Of a DNA stretch of 64,000 nucleotides, positions 50,306-57,932 are shown piece after piece (position 1 is the stretch's first letter; every line of letters begins with the position of its first letter). The notes under the pieces are model-generated. The model saw nothing but the letters and a program-made list of their open reading frames with translations, searched no databases and had not been told where the DNA came from. The position numbers were made by a program, and so were the translations under genes. The stretch lies in NCBI GenBank assembly GCA_900542275.1, contig UQMW01000003.1, positions 38,062 to 102,061 of the forward strand, read 5' to 3'. Source of the stretch: an uncultured Collinsella sp. Its GTDB lineage: Bacteria; Actinomycetota; Coriobacteriia; Coriobacteriales; Coriobacteriaceae.

Positions 50306-50363
50306 CATTGGTCGAGGACGTTTTCAGGGGTTAGCCCGTACGGCCTTCGGGGGAGTGCGTACG

Positions 50364-51344
50364 CTACTCAGCCATCTGAGCCTGGACGGCGGTGATGGCC
50401 ACGACACCCACGATGTCGTCGGCAGAGCAGCCGCGCGAAAGGTCATTGACCGGCTTGGCGATGCCCTGCAGGATGGGGCCGTAAGCGTCGGCGCCAGCGA
50501 AGCGCTGGACCAGCTTGTAGCCGATGTTGCCGGCCTCGAGGTCGGGGAACACGAGCACGTTGGCCTTGCCGGCGACAGAGGAGCCGGGAGCCTTGAGCTG
50601 GGCGACGGTGGGGACGATAGCGGCGTCGAGCTGCAGGTCGCCATCGATGGCGAGCTCGGGAGCCTTCTCCTTGCAGAACTTCACGGCCTCCTGGACCTTC
50701 TTGGCGACCTCGCCACCGGCGGAGCCCATGGTGGAGTAGGAGAGCATGGCCACGTGCGGCTCAACGTTGCCCATGAAGGTGGACCAGGAGTGAGCGGAGG
50801 CGATGGCGATCTCGGAGAGCTCGTCGGAGGACGGGTTGATGTTGAGGCCGCAGTCGGCGAAGATCAGCGTGCCGTCGGTGCCGAACTGCGGGGTGTCGGT
50901 GCACATCACGAAGAAGGCCGAGACCAGCTTGGTGCCCGGGGCGGTCTTGAGGATCTGAAGCGCGGGGCGCAGGGTGTCGGCGGTGGAGTGGCAGGCGCCG
51001 GAGACCAGGCCGTCGGCGTCGCCCATCTTGACCATCATGGTGCCAAAGTAGGTGGCGTCCATCACCTGGGCGCGAGCCTGCTCGATGGTAACGCCCTTCT
51101 TGGCGCGGAGCTCGGCAAACTTCTGCGCGTACTCCTCGTGCTTCTCGGCATTGCGCGGGTCGATGACGGTGGCGCCGGGAACGTTGATCTCGTTGGGATC
51201 GCCCAGGATGACGATGTTGGCCAGGCCTTCCTCGATGATCTTGTTGGCCGCGACGATGGTGCGCGGATCCTCGCCCTCGGGCAGGACGATGGTCTTAAGG
51301 TCGGCCTTGGCGGCAGACTTCATACGGTTCAGGAAATCGCTCAT
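50364..51344 (-). CDS. pta: phosphate acetyltransferase
   Basis: Converts acetyl-CoA to acetyl phosphate, feeding acetate kinase. 326 residues, the short Pta form. KTIVLPEGEDPRTIVAANKIIEEGLANIVILGDP at the start; DGLVSGACHSTADTLRPALQI, MLSYSTMGSAGGEVAKKVQEA and LVFPDLEAGNIGYKLVQRFAGADAYGPILQGIAKPVNDLSRGCSADDIV follow, all family signatures. Convergent with the two ackA genes rather than in an operon with them. The upstream 5' leader has a hairpin. Confidence 0.97.
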   Translation of the reverse strand: MSDFLNRMKSAAKADLKTIVLPEGEDPRTIVAANKIIEEGLANIVILGDPNEINVPGATVIDPRNAEKHEEYAQKFAELRAKKGVTIEQARAQVMDATYFGTMMVKMGDADGLVSGACHSTADTLRPALQILKTAPGTKLVSAFFVMCTDTPQFGTDGTLIFADCGLNINPSSDELSEIAIASAHSWSTFMGNVEPHVAMLSYSTMGSAGGEVAKKVQEAVKFCKEKAPELAIDGDLQLDAAIVPTVAQLKAPGSSVAGKANVLVFPDLEAGNIGYKLVQRFAGADAYGPILQGIAKPVNDLSRGCSADDIVGVVAITAVQAQMAE

Positions 51345-51396
51345 GATACTCCTTACAAGCGTTTCGCTAAGCTCCAGGCCCTCGGCTGTACACGAA

Positions 51397-51497
51397 TAAA
51401 CCCGCTGCTAGCGGGTTTACCTTTCAATAATGTACGCCGCGGTGCTTGAGCTTTCCTTGTGTGGCAAGCTCATTATAGGACGCATTAGCGCTATAAT
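51397..51497. promoter_or_regulatory. pta-glf divergent promoter region
   Basis: TATAAT is seen on the minus strand (plus 51472-51477, for pta) and on the plus strand (51492-51497, for glf), so the promoters point away from each other. Neither has a strong -35. The leader of pta also has a TAAACCCGCT/AGCGGGTTTA hairpin (51397-51420) of attenuator shape. Confidence 0.5.
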
Positions 51498-51576
51498 CGC
51501 TCTGATAAATATGTCTCGACGTATGTTCGAGAAAAAGCCCAGTTAAAAAGCGTGTGGCTTTTGACAAGGAGTATCG

Positions 51577-52779
51577 ATGCAGATTACCTCAGGCCTGCCT
51601 GAAGGCTTTAATGCTGGTGCGTACGACATGATCGTTGTCGGCGCCGGTTATGCCGGTGCCGTTTGCGCCCGCCGTCTTGCCGAAACTATCGGCTATCGTG
51701 TTGCCGTTTTGGAGCGTCGCGGCCACATCGCGGGTAATGCCTACGACTGCACTGACGAGGCCGGAATCCTGGTCCACGAGTACGGTCCGCACATCTATCA
51801 CACTTTTAATGAGCGCGTCCATAACTTCCTGTCGCGCTTTACCAAGTGGACGGACTACCAGCACAAGGTGCTCGCCAACATCAACGGCACCCTCATGCCC
51901 GTACCCTTTAACCATGCGAGCCTCAAGCTCGCCTTTGGCGATGAGCGCGGCGAGGAGCTGTACCAAAAGCTCGTGGAGACCTTTGGCAAGGACGTCAAGG
52001 TGCCCATTATGGAGCTGCGCAAGAAGAACGACCCGGATCTTGCCGAGGTCGCCGATTATGTCTATGAGAACGTCTTTTTGCATTACACCATGAAGCAGTG
52101 GGGCCAGACGCCCGACCAGATCGACCCCTCGATCACCGGCCGCGTTCCCGTCTTTGTGGGCGATGACGATCGCTACTTCCCGCAGGCTCCTTTCCAGGGC
52201 ATGCCGCAGGACGGCTATACCGCGCTGTTCGAGCATATGCTCGATCACGATCTGATCGACGTATTCTGTGACGTAGACGCCCGTGACCTCTTTGAAATCG
52301 ACGAGACCACCGTCAAGATCGACGGCAAGGTCTATGGCGGCGAGATTGTCTATACCGGTCCGCTCGATGAGCTGTTCAACCTCGACCTGGGCGCGCTGCC
52401 GTACCGCACGCTCGACATGAAGTTCGAGACGCTCGATATGGACCAGTTCCAGCCCGTGGGCACCGTCAACTACACCACGAGCGAGGATTACACGCGCATC
52501 ACCGAGTTCAAGAACATGACCGGTCAGGTCCTGCCCGGCAAGACCACCATCATGAAGGAGTACTCCAAGGCCTATACGCCCGGCTCGGGCGAGACGCCCT
52601 ATTACGCCATTCTGGAGCCCGAGAACCGCGAGCTCTATGAGCGCTATCTTGAGCGCGTCCAGAACCTGACAAACTTCCACCCGGTGGGTCGTCTGGCCGA
52701 GTATCGTTACTACGATATGGATGCCGTGACCAATTCCGCCCTCGATCTTTCGGATGAGATTATCGCCTGCCATGCATAA
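51577..52779 (+). CDS. glf: UDP-galactopyranose mutase
   Basis: FAD enzyme that interconverts UDP-galactopyranose and UDP-galactofuranose for surface polysaccharide. 400 residues, behind AAGGAG. DMIVVGAGYAGAVCARRLAE is the FAD site, VLERRGHIAGNAYD, HEYGPHIYHTFNERV, and YENVFLHYTMKQWGQTPDQID follow. FVGDDDRYFPQAPFQGMPQDGYT and TGPLDELFN also match. The glycosyltransferase gene downstream overlaps its last 8 bases, so they are coupled. Confidence 0.97.
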   Translation: MQITSGLPEGFNAGAYDMIVVGAGYAGAVCARRLAETIGYRVAVLERRGHIAGNAYDCTDEAGILVHEYGPHIYHTFNERVHNFLSRFTKWTDYQHKVLANINGTLMPVPFNHASLKLAFGDERGEELYQKLVETFGKDVKVPIMELRKKNDPDLAEVADYVYENVFLHYTMKQWGQTPDQIDPSITGRVPVFVGDDDRYFPQAPFQGMPQDGYTALFEHMLDHDLIDVFCDVDARDLFEIDETTVKIDGKVYGGEIVYTGPLDELFNLDLGALPYRTLDMKFETLDMDQFQPVGTVNYTTSEDYTRITEFKNMTGQVLPGKTTIMKEYSKAYTPGSGETPYYAILEPENRELYERYLERVQNLTNFHPVGRLAEYRYYDMDAVTNSALDLSDEIIACHA

Positions 52780-53803
52780 AGTCATAACATTCGGTATTCC
52801 CTCGTATAACGCCGCTAAGGACATGGACCATTGCATCACCTCCATCTTGGAGGGGAGCAATTATGCCACCGATATCGAGATTATCGTGGTGGACGACGGC
52901 TCCAAGGATGAGACGGCCGCCAAGGCCGACGAGTGGGAGGCCCGTTATCCTGGAATCATCCGCGCGGTGCACCAGGAGAATGGCGGCCACGGTATTGCCG
53001 TCCTTTCGGGTCTGCGCGAGGCGCAGGGCACCTACTACAAGGTTGTCGACTCGGACGACTGGCTTGACGGCGCTGCCCTTTCGACCATGCTGTCGATTCT
53101 GCGCGGCTTTGAAGAGCGCGACCAGCGCGTTGACCTGTTTATCTCGAACTACGTGTACGAGAAGGTTTACGAGGGTACGCATACGGCCATTGGTTACAAG
53201 TTTGCCCTGCCTCGAAAAAAGATCTTTACCTGGGACCAGATCGGCCATTTCCGCCTGGACCAGAATCTGCTCATGCACAGCCTGTGCTATCGCACGGATG
53301 TGCTGCGCGAGTCCAACCTTCCCATGCCGCCGCACACGTTCTATGTGGACAACATCTACGCCTACGTGCCGCTGCCGCGCTGCAAGACCATGTACTACGC
53401 CGACATCGACCTCTATCGCTACTTTATCGGTCGCGAGGGCCAGAGTGTCAACGAGGCCACGATGGTCAAGCGTCTGGACCAGCAGTTCCGTGTTACGCGT
53501 ATCATGATGGAGTCGTACCACCTGTACAGCGATGTCGAGTCGTCGCGTCTGCGTTCGTACATGATGGGCTACTTCACCATGATGATGGCGATCTGCTCGG
53601 TGCTTACTAAGCTTTCCGAGGAAGATTGCGCCGACGAGCGCCTAAAGACGCTGTGGAATGATTTGAAGGCCTATGACGAGCGTATGTATCGTCGTGCACG
53701 TTACGGTGTGGTCGGCTTCTTCACCAACCTGCGCGGTCGGGCCGGAGACAAAACCACACTCGGCCTATACCGTCTTGCCTCAAAGATCTTCAAATTCAAC
53801 TAG
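52772..53803 (+). CDS. family 2 glycosyltransferase
   Basis: 343 residues from ATG 52772, overlapping glf by 8 bp. GT-A fold: ITFGIPSYNAAKDMDHCITSIL, IIVVDDGSKDETAAKADEW, GGHGIAVLSGLREAQGTYYKVVDSDDWLDG with the metal-binding DxD. No membrane helices. Probably transfers galactofuranose or another sugar to a cell-surface glycan, as its mutase partner suggests; the acceptor is unknown. A large hairpin element lies directly after it. Confidence 0.93.
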   Translation: MHKVITFGIPSYNAAKDMDHCITSILEGSNYATDIEIIVVDDGSKDETAAKADEWEARYPGIIRAVHQENGGHGIAVLSGLREAQGTYYKVVDSDDWLDGAALSTMLSILRGFEERDQRVDLFISNYVYEKVYEGTHTAIGYKFALPRKKIFTWDQIGHFRLDQNLLMHSLCYRTDVLRESNLPMPPHTFYVDNIYAYVPLPRCKTMYYADIDLYRYFIGREGQSVNEATMVKRLDQQFRVTRIMMESYHLYSDVESSRLRSYMMGYFTMMMAICSVLTKLSEEDCADERLKTLWNDLKAYDERMYRRARYGVVGFFTNLRGRAGDKTTLGLYRLASKIFKFN

Positions 53804-53835
53804 CTGCTGAGTAATCGCTGCTGATAGGTTGACTG

Positions 53836-53945
53836 GGCCCCTTGGCCTTTAGTTTGCTACTGCGAACAGTCCTGCTCGCACGGAAAGCACATTAAGTGCT
53901 TTCCGGCTCGTGCGGAACTTGTAGCAAACTAAAGGCCAAGGGGCC
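53836..53945. repeat. hairpin element A: 25-bp perfect arms, conserved core
   Basis: Arms 53836-53860 and 53921-53945 are perfectly complementary. The 60-nt core has GGAAAGCAC/GTGCTTTCC around ATTAA and flanking CGCACG/CGTGCG. The core is closely similar to that of element B in opposite orientation, but the arms are unrelated. Confidence 0.85.
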
Positions 53946-54038
53946 TCTGCTATAAGAATCGATTGTCAGGTTAATTGAATTTGAAGATCTTAGACGCGCG
54001 GTACACAGGGGCCTGGGCTGAAAAGATTTTGGTTGGTA

Positions 54039-54163
54039 GGTTGCCCGGTGGGGCTTGGTTATGTTTGTCGCGAGTTCCGCACGAGCCGAAGAGCACTTAA
54101 TGTGCTCTTCGTGCGAGCCAGGACTGTAGAGCAGCAAACATAACCAAGGCCCACCGGGCAACC
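54039..54163. repeat. hairpin element B: 29-nt arms, conserved core
   Basis: Arms 54039-54067 and 54135-54163 match at 28 of 29. The core has CGAAGAGCAC/GTGCTCTTCG around TTAAT. Against element A the stem bases change in pairs. Confidence 0.85.
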
Positions 54164-54175
54164 GGACGAGCTAGT

Positions 54176-55177
54176 TTACTTCGCGGCGCCGGGGATGCCG
54201 TGGGAGGTTTTGGCGGTTTTGGCTCCGTTTACGATGGCGGTTTGCAAAGCCCTTACGGCGAGCATGCCCAGCAGGTCTAGGGGAACGGCGGCGCTTGCCT
54301 GGGCGCCCAGTTTGCCGCTGGCGAGGGTGTAGATGGTGTCGCCGTCGTTGGTGGTGTGCGTGGGACGGATGGCGTGTGCGTAGGCGTCTGCGGCCATTTG
54401 GGAGACCTTGGTGGCCTGGGCCTTAGTGAGCTCCATGTTGGTGACGATGCAGCTGATGGTGGTGTTGGTGCGGTCGAGCGGCATCTGCATGGATCCGGCG
54501 GCGGCAAAGGCTGCGAGTTCCATGTCGACGATCTGGTCGCTATCGGCTGCAGCACGCATGCCGGCGACCCACTCGCCGGTGAGGGGGTCGACAACGTTGC
54601 CGCAGGCGTTGACCGAAACCACGGCGCCTACCTTAACGGGACCGAGCGCCACGGCGGCAGTGCCAAGGCCGGCCTTCATGCAGGTGGCAGGTCCCATGAG
54701 CTTACCTACGGTGGCGCCGGTGCCGGCGCCCACGTTGCCCTGCTCGAGCGAGGCAGGGGTGTGGTCGAGCGCCTCGCGCACGGCGGCGATACCGGCCTCA
54801 ATGTCGGGGCGTACGGTAGGGTCGCCAAAGGCAAGGTCGAAGATACAGCTGGAGCACACGATGGGCACCTGCGTGGGGCCGACGGGCAGACCAATGCCGC
54901 GGCTCTCGAGTTCGCGGGCCACGCCGCTTGCGGCTTCGAGGCCAAAGGCCGATCCGCCCGAAAGGCAGACGGCATGGACCTTATCGACGGTGTTCTCGGG
55001 TCGCAGCAGGTCGGTTTCGCGCGATGCGGGAGCACCGCCGCGAACGTCAACGCCGCCGGTGGCGCCCTCGGGTGCCACGATTACGGTGCAACCGGTGCCA
55101 GCCTCCTCGTCCGTATAGTTGCCAAAGCAAAAGCCATCGACATCACAGACGTCAATGGCCTCGAGCAGTGTATCCAT
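54176..55177 (-). CDS. P1 family peptidase (DmpA-like)
   Basis: 333 residues. DmpA/L-aminopeptidase fold: FCFGNYTDEEAGTGCTVIVAPEGATGGVDVRGGAPASRETDLL at the start, AVCLSGGSAFGLEAASGVARELE, and the autoprocessing region LDRTNTTISCIVTNMELTKAQ. GAVVSVNACGNVVDP is also typical. These enzymes cleave N-terminal residues, including D-amino acids or beta-aminoacyl groups in some. Alone on its strand, followed by two large hairpin elements. Confidence 0.9.
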   Translation of the reverse strand: MDTLLEAIDVCDVDGFCFGNYTDEEAGTGCTVIVAPEGATGGVDVRGGAPASRETDLLRPENTVDKVHAVCLSGGSAFGLEAASGVARELESRGIGLPVGPTQVPIVCSSCIFDLAFGDPTVRPDIEAGIAAVREALDHTPASLEQGNVGAGTGATVGKLMGPATCMKAGLGTAAVALGPVKVGAVVSVNACGNVVDPLTGEWVAGMRAAADSDQIVDMELAAFAAAGSMQMPLDRTNTTISCIVTNMELTKAQATKVSQMAADAYAHAIRPTHTTNDGDTIYTLASGKLGAQASAAVPLDLLGMLAVRALQTAIVNGAKTAKTSHGIPGAAK

Positions 55178-55247
55178 GTTTAACTCCTATCGGTTTTCCG
55201 CCGCGCCTTGTGCCCGGTCGGGATCCGTACGGTACGCCAAAATTGTA

Positions 55248-55270
55248 GGCGCTGGGGGATACCCAGCGCC
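55248..55270 (-). terminator. hairpin after the Maf gene
   Basis: GGCGCTGGG / CCCAGCGCC with a 5-nt loop, on the minus strand just after the maf stop. The T run is poor (ATTTTGG). Confidence 0.5.
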
Positions 55271-55278
55271 AGATGCAA

Positions 55279-55860
55279 TTACGAGAGTTTTTGAATCGCG
55301 CGCGCGACACGTGCGATGGGTAGGCCCACCACGTTATAGAAGTCACCCGAAATATCGTGCACAAGCATGCGGCCGCCTGTGCCTTGGATGCCGTAGGCCC
55401 CGGCCTTGTCCATGGGTTCGCCGGAGGCAACATAGCGCTCGATCTGCTCTTCGGTAAGCTCATAGAACGTCACGTCGGTCACATCGACAAACGACAGGCT
55501 CTCGGCGGCATGCGGAGCTGTAGCGTCGCCGGCTTTAACGATGCAGACGCCGGTTGCGACCTGGTGCGTGCGGCCCGAAAGCTCGCGGAGCATGGTGCGT
55601 GCCTCGTCCCCGTCTGCCGGCTTGCCCAAAATTTGGCCGTCAAAGGTGACAATAGTATCAGCCGCGACGGTCAGTTCGTTGGGTTCGGCATGTTCGGCCG
55701 TGACGGCAGCGGCTTTGGCACGCGCCAAGCGCTCGACGAGTGTAAGCGGGGCCTCGCCATCAAACGGCGTTTCGTCGATATCGGCAGGAATGATGCGAAT
55801 GTCATAGCCCGCCTCGCGCATCAACTCGATGCGGCGCGGTGATTGCGAAGCCAAAATCAT
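55279..55860 (-). CDS. maf: Maf-family nucleotide pyrophosphatase
   Basis: 193 residues. MILASQSPRRIELMREAGYDIRIIPADIDET with the SxSPRR motif, TVAADTIVTFDGQILGKPADGDEARTMLRELSGRTHQVATGVCI and DKAGAYGIQGTGGRMLVHDISGDFYNVVGLPI. Removes pyrophosphate from noncanonical or pyrimidine nucleotides (dTTP/UTP type). The DJ-1 gene stop overlaps its start by 4 bases (ATGA), so they are coupled. Confidence 0.95.
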   Translation of the reverse strand: MILASQSPRRIELMREAGYDIRIIPADIDETPFDGEAPLTLVERLARAKAAAVTAEHAEPNELTVAADTIVTFDGQILGKPADGDEARTMLRELSGRTHQVATGVCIVKAGDATAPHAAESLSFVDVTDVTFYELTEEQIERYVASGEPMDKAGAYGIQGTGGRMLVHDISGDFYNVVGLPIARVARAIQKLS

Positions 55861-56399
55861 AGCTGAATGCCCTCGGCGACCTTCTCGACGGCCTTGTCGC
55901 CGGCGAGCGTGCGCAGCAGCTCAAGCGCAAAGGGGAGCGACTGGGCCATGCCACTGGCGGTGATGATGTTGCCGTCTTGCGTAACCTTCTCGCCGGTATA
56001 GGCGCCTTCGGGGAAGCTTTTCTCAAAGCCAGGGAAGCACGTGGCGTGGCGCCCCTCGAGCAGGTCGAGCTCGCCCAGGACAAACGGGGCGGCGCAGATG
56101 GCGGCGACGTGCTTGGTCGCGGCGAACTCGCAGACCACGTCGCAGACGCGCTGATCGGCGCGCAGGTTGGTGGCACCGGGTAGGCCGCCGGGCAGCACGA
56201 CGCAGTCGTACTCGTCAAAGTTAATCTCATCAAAGAGCGCATCGCAGGTCACAGGGATCTGCAGCGAGCTCACGACCTCACGCGTGGGCATGATCGAGAC
56301 GAGCGTGGCACGCACGCCGCCGCGACGCATGACATCGACCATGGTCAAGCATTCAATAGTTTCAAAGCCATCGGCGGCGAGAACGGCAACGCTGGGCAT
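55857..56399 (-). CDS. DJ-1/PfpI family protein
   Basis: 180 residues from ATG 56399 (AAAGGAA upstream). PSVAVLAADGFETIECLTMVDVMRRGGV, LFDEINFDEYDCVVLPGGLPGATNLRADQRV and VAAICAAPFVLGELDLLEGRHATCFPGFE with the active-site Cys in AAICAAP. Family members are chaperones, glyoxalases or deglycases of stressed proteins. Coupled to maf by a 4-base overlap. Confidence 0.94.
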   Translation of the reverse strand: MPSVAVLAADGFETIECLTMVDVMRRGGVRATLVSIMPTREVVSSLQIPVTCDALFDEINFDEYDCVVLPGGLPGATNLRADQRVCDVVCEFAATKHVAAICAAPFVLGELDLLEGRHATCFPGFEKSFPEGAYTGEKVTQDGNIITASGMAQSLPFALELLRTLAGDKAVEKVAEGIQL

Positions 56400-56505
56400 G
56401 AGGGTTCCTTTCATAGGCGGCATACAATTAGCCGTCTTATACCCCGAAGACCTCCGCTTGCCACGCTCGATTTCCCAATGATTTTTCTGAGCAATGATTA
56501 AGTGG

Positions 56506-57819
56506 CTAGTTGCGCCTAAGGTGGACGACGGTCTCGCAGTGGAAGGTTTGTGGGAACAGGTCGACTGGCGTGATCTTTACGGGGAAGAAGGTGCCTTCTT
56601 CGACAAAGCGTTTGAGATCGCGCGCCAGGGTGGCCGGGTCGCAGCTCACGTAGGCGACATCGCGAGCACTCGTGCTGGCGATAAGGTCGATCGCCTCGGG
56701 GGCGAGGCCTGCGCGCGGCGGGTCGACCACCAAGACGTCGGCATCCTGGTCGGGGAACTCGCGCACCGCGTCTCCGCCAATGACGTCGACGTTATCAAGC
56801 TTGTTGATCTCCAGGTTACGGCGCAGGTCGCGCACGGCCGGGCCGTAGGCCTCGACGGCGGCGACAAAGTCGCAGCGGCGGGCGAGCGGCAGGGTAAAGG
56901 TGCCGGCGCCGCAGTACAGGTCCACGGCAAGCTCGTGCTCTTGCGGGTCGAGCGCCGCCATAACGAGCTCAATCAAGATCTCGGCGCCCTTGGTGTTGAC
57001 TTGGAAAAACGACGGGGCGGATAGGCGCATCTGGCCATCGGCGATGTTCTCGGTCCAGGAGCCCTCGCCGGCGAGCATCTCAACCTTGGAGACGCGGCGG
57101 GCCTTCTTCTCGCCCTTGCTCATCACACGCACGATGCTCGTGGGATGAGCGGCGTCTGCCAGCACGCGGGAGACTTGCGAGCGCGGAAAAGAGCCCGTAG
57201 GTGTCCAGAGTGCGACCTCGAGTGCCTTGGTGCGGCGCGATGCGCGAATGCCCACGCGTTCGAGTCCCAAGTCATGGCTGCCGCTTAGATAGTTGAGTGC
57301 GCCGACGACCGATTTGAGCGCCTTCGGGAAGCGCTTATCGAACAGCGGGCACGAATCGACGGTCACGATTTTGCTGGGGTCGACGCCGTGCATGCCAAGA
57401 CGCACGCGGCCGTTTACAACGGTCGGCTCGAGTTCGATTTTATTGCGGTAGCCCCAATCATCCTTGGTGTGGCGGATGGGTTGCACCAGCTCATCGACCT
57501 GATCGGGGCTGAACTTGCCGATACGCTCGAGCGTGGAGCGCAGGTTTTGCTCTTTGGCGGCAAGCTGAGCGGCGCGCGATAGATTGCCCCACGAACAACC
57601 GCCGCAGATGCCCACGAAGGGGCAGGGGGGCTGAATGCGATCGGGGCTCGGCTCCAGAATCTCGGTCGTGCGGGCGCGCATGAACGACTTGCCGTCCTGT
57701 ACGACCTCGGCTTCGACGGTGTCGCCTGCCACGGCGCCCTGCACAAAGACGGCCTTGCCGTTGTCGGCGTGCGCCAGCCCGTCGGCGCCGTAGGTCATCG
57801 ATTCTATAGTGAGCTTCAT
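56506..57819 (-). CDS. 23S rRNA (uracil-5-)-methyltransferase, RlmD/TrmA family
   Basis: 437 residues from ATG 57819. TRAM domain at the start (KLTIESMTYGADGLAHADNGKAVFVQGAVAGDTVEAEV). Iron-sulfur cluster ligands: CPFVGICGGCSWG and VDSCPLF. Methyltransferase: FFQVNTKGAEILIELV, AVDLYCGAGTFTLPLA, VLVVDPPRAGLAPEAIDLI and AYVSCDPATLARDL with the nucleophile Cys. Length and cluster fit RlmD/RumA rather than TrmA. SAM-dependent m5U formation in rRNA. Confidence 0.92.
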   Translation of the reverse strand: MKLTIESMTYGADGLAHADNGKAVFVQGAVAGDTVEAEVVQDGKSFMRARTTEILEPSPDRIQPPCPFVGICGGCSWGNLSRAAQLAAKEQNLRSTLERIGKFSPDQVDELVQPIRHTKDDWGYRNKIELEPTVVNGRVRLGMHGVDPSKIVTVDSCPLFDKRFPKALKSVVGALNYLSGSHDLGLERVGIRASRRTKALEVALWTPTGSFPRSQVSRVLADAAHPTSIVRVMSKGEKKARRVSKVEMLAGEGSWTENIADGQMRLSAPSFFQVNTKGAEILIELVMAALDPQEHELAVDLYCGAGTFTLPLARRCDFVAAVEAYGPAVRDLRRNLEINKLDNVDVIGGDAVREFPDQDADVLVVDPPRAGLAPEAIDLIASTSARDVAYVSCDPATLARDLKRFVEEGTFFPVKITPVDLFPQTFHCETVVHLRRN

Positions 57820-57872
57820 ATCCCTGCCTGTCATTCGTGTTGTTGTTCGCACCATGGTAGCAGGGAAAAGCA

Positions 57873-57904
57873 CCCCGCATCCGAGGCTTTCCTCAAATGC
57901 GGGG
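57873..57904 (-). terminator. terminator of ppk
   Basis: CCCCGCAT / ATGCGGGG stem with GAGGCTTTCCTC inside. On the minus strand TTTTCCC follows near 57863-57870. Confidence 0.7.
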
Positions 57905-57932
57905 CGCTTCTACAAACTGCTTCTACAAACGA

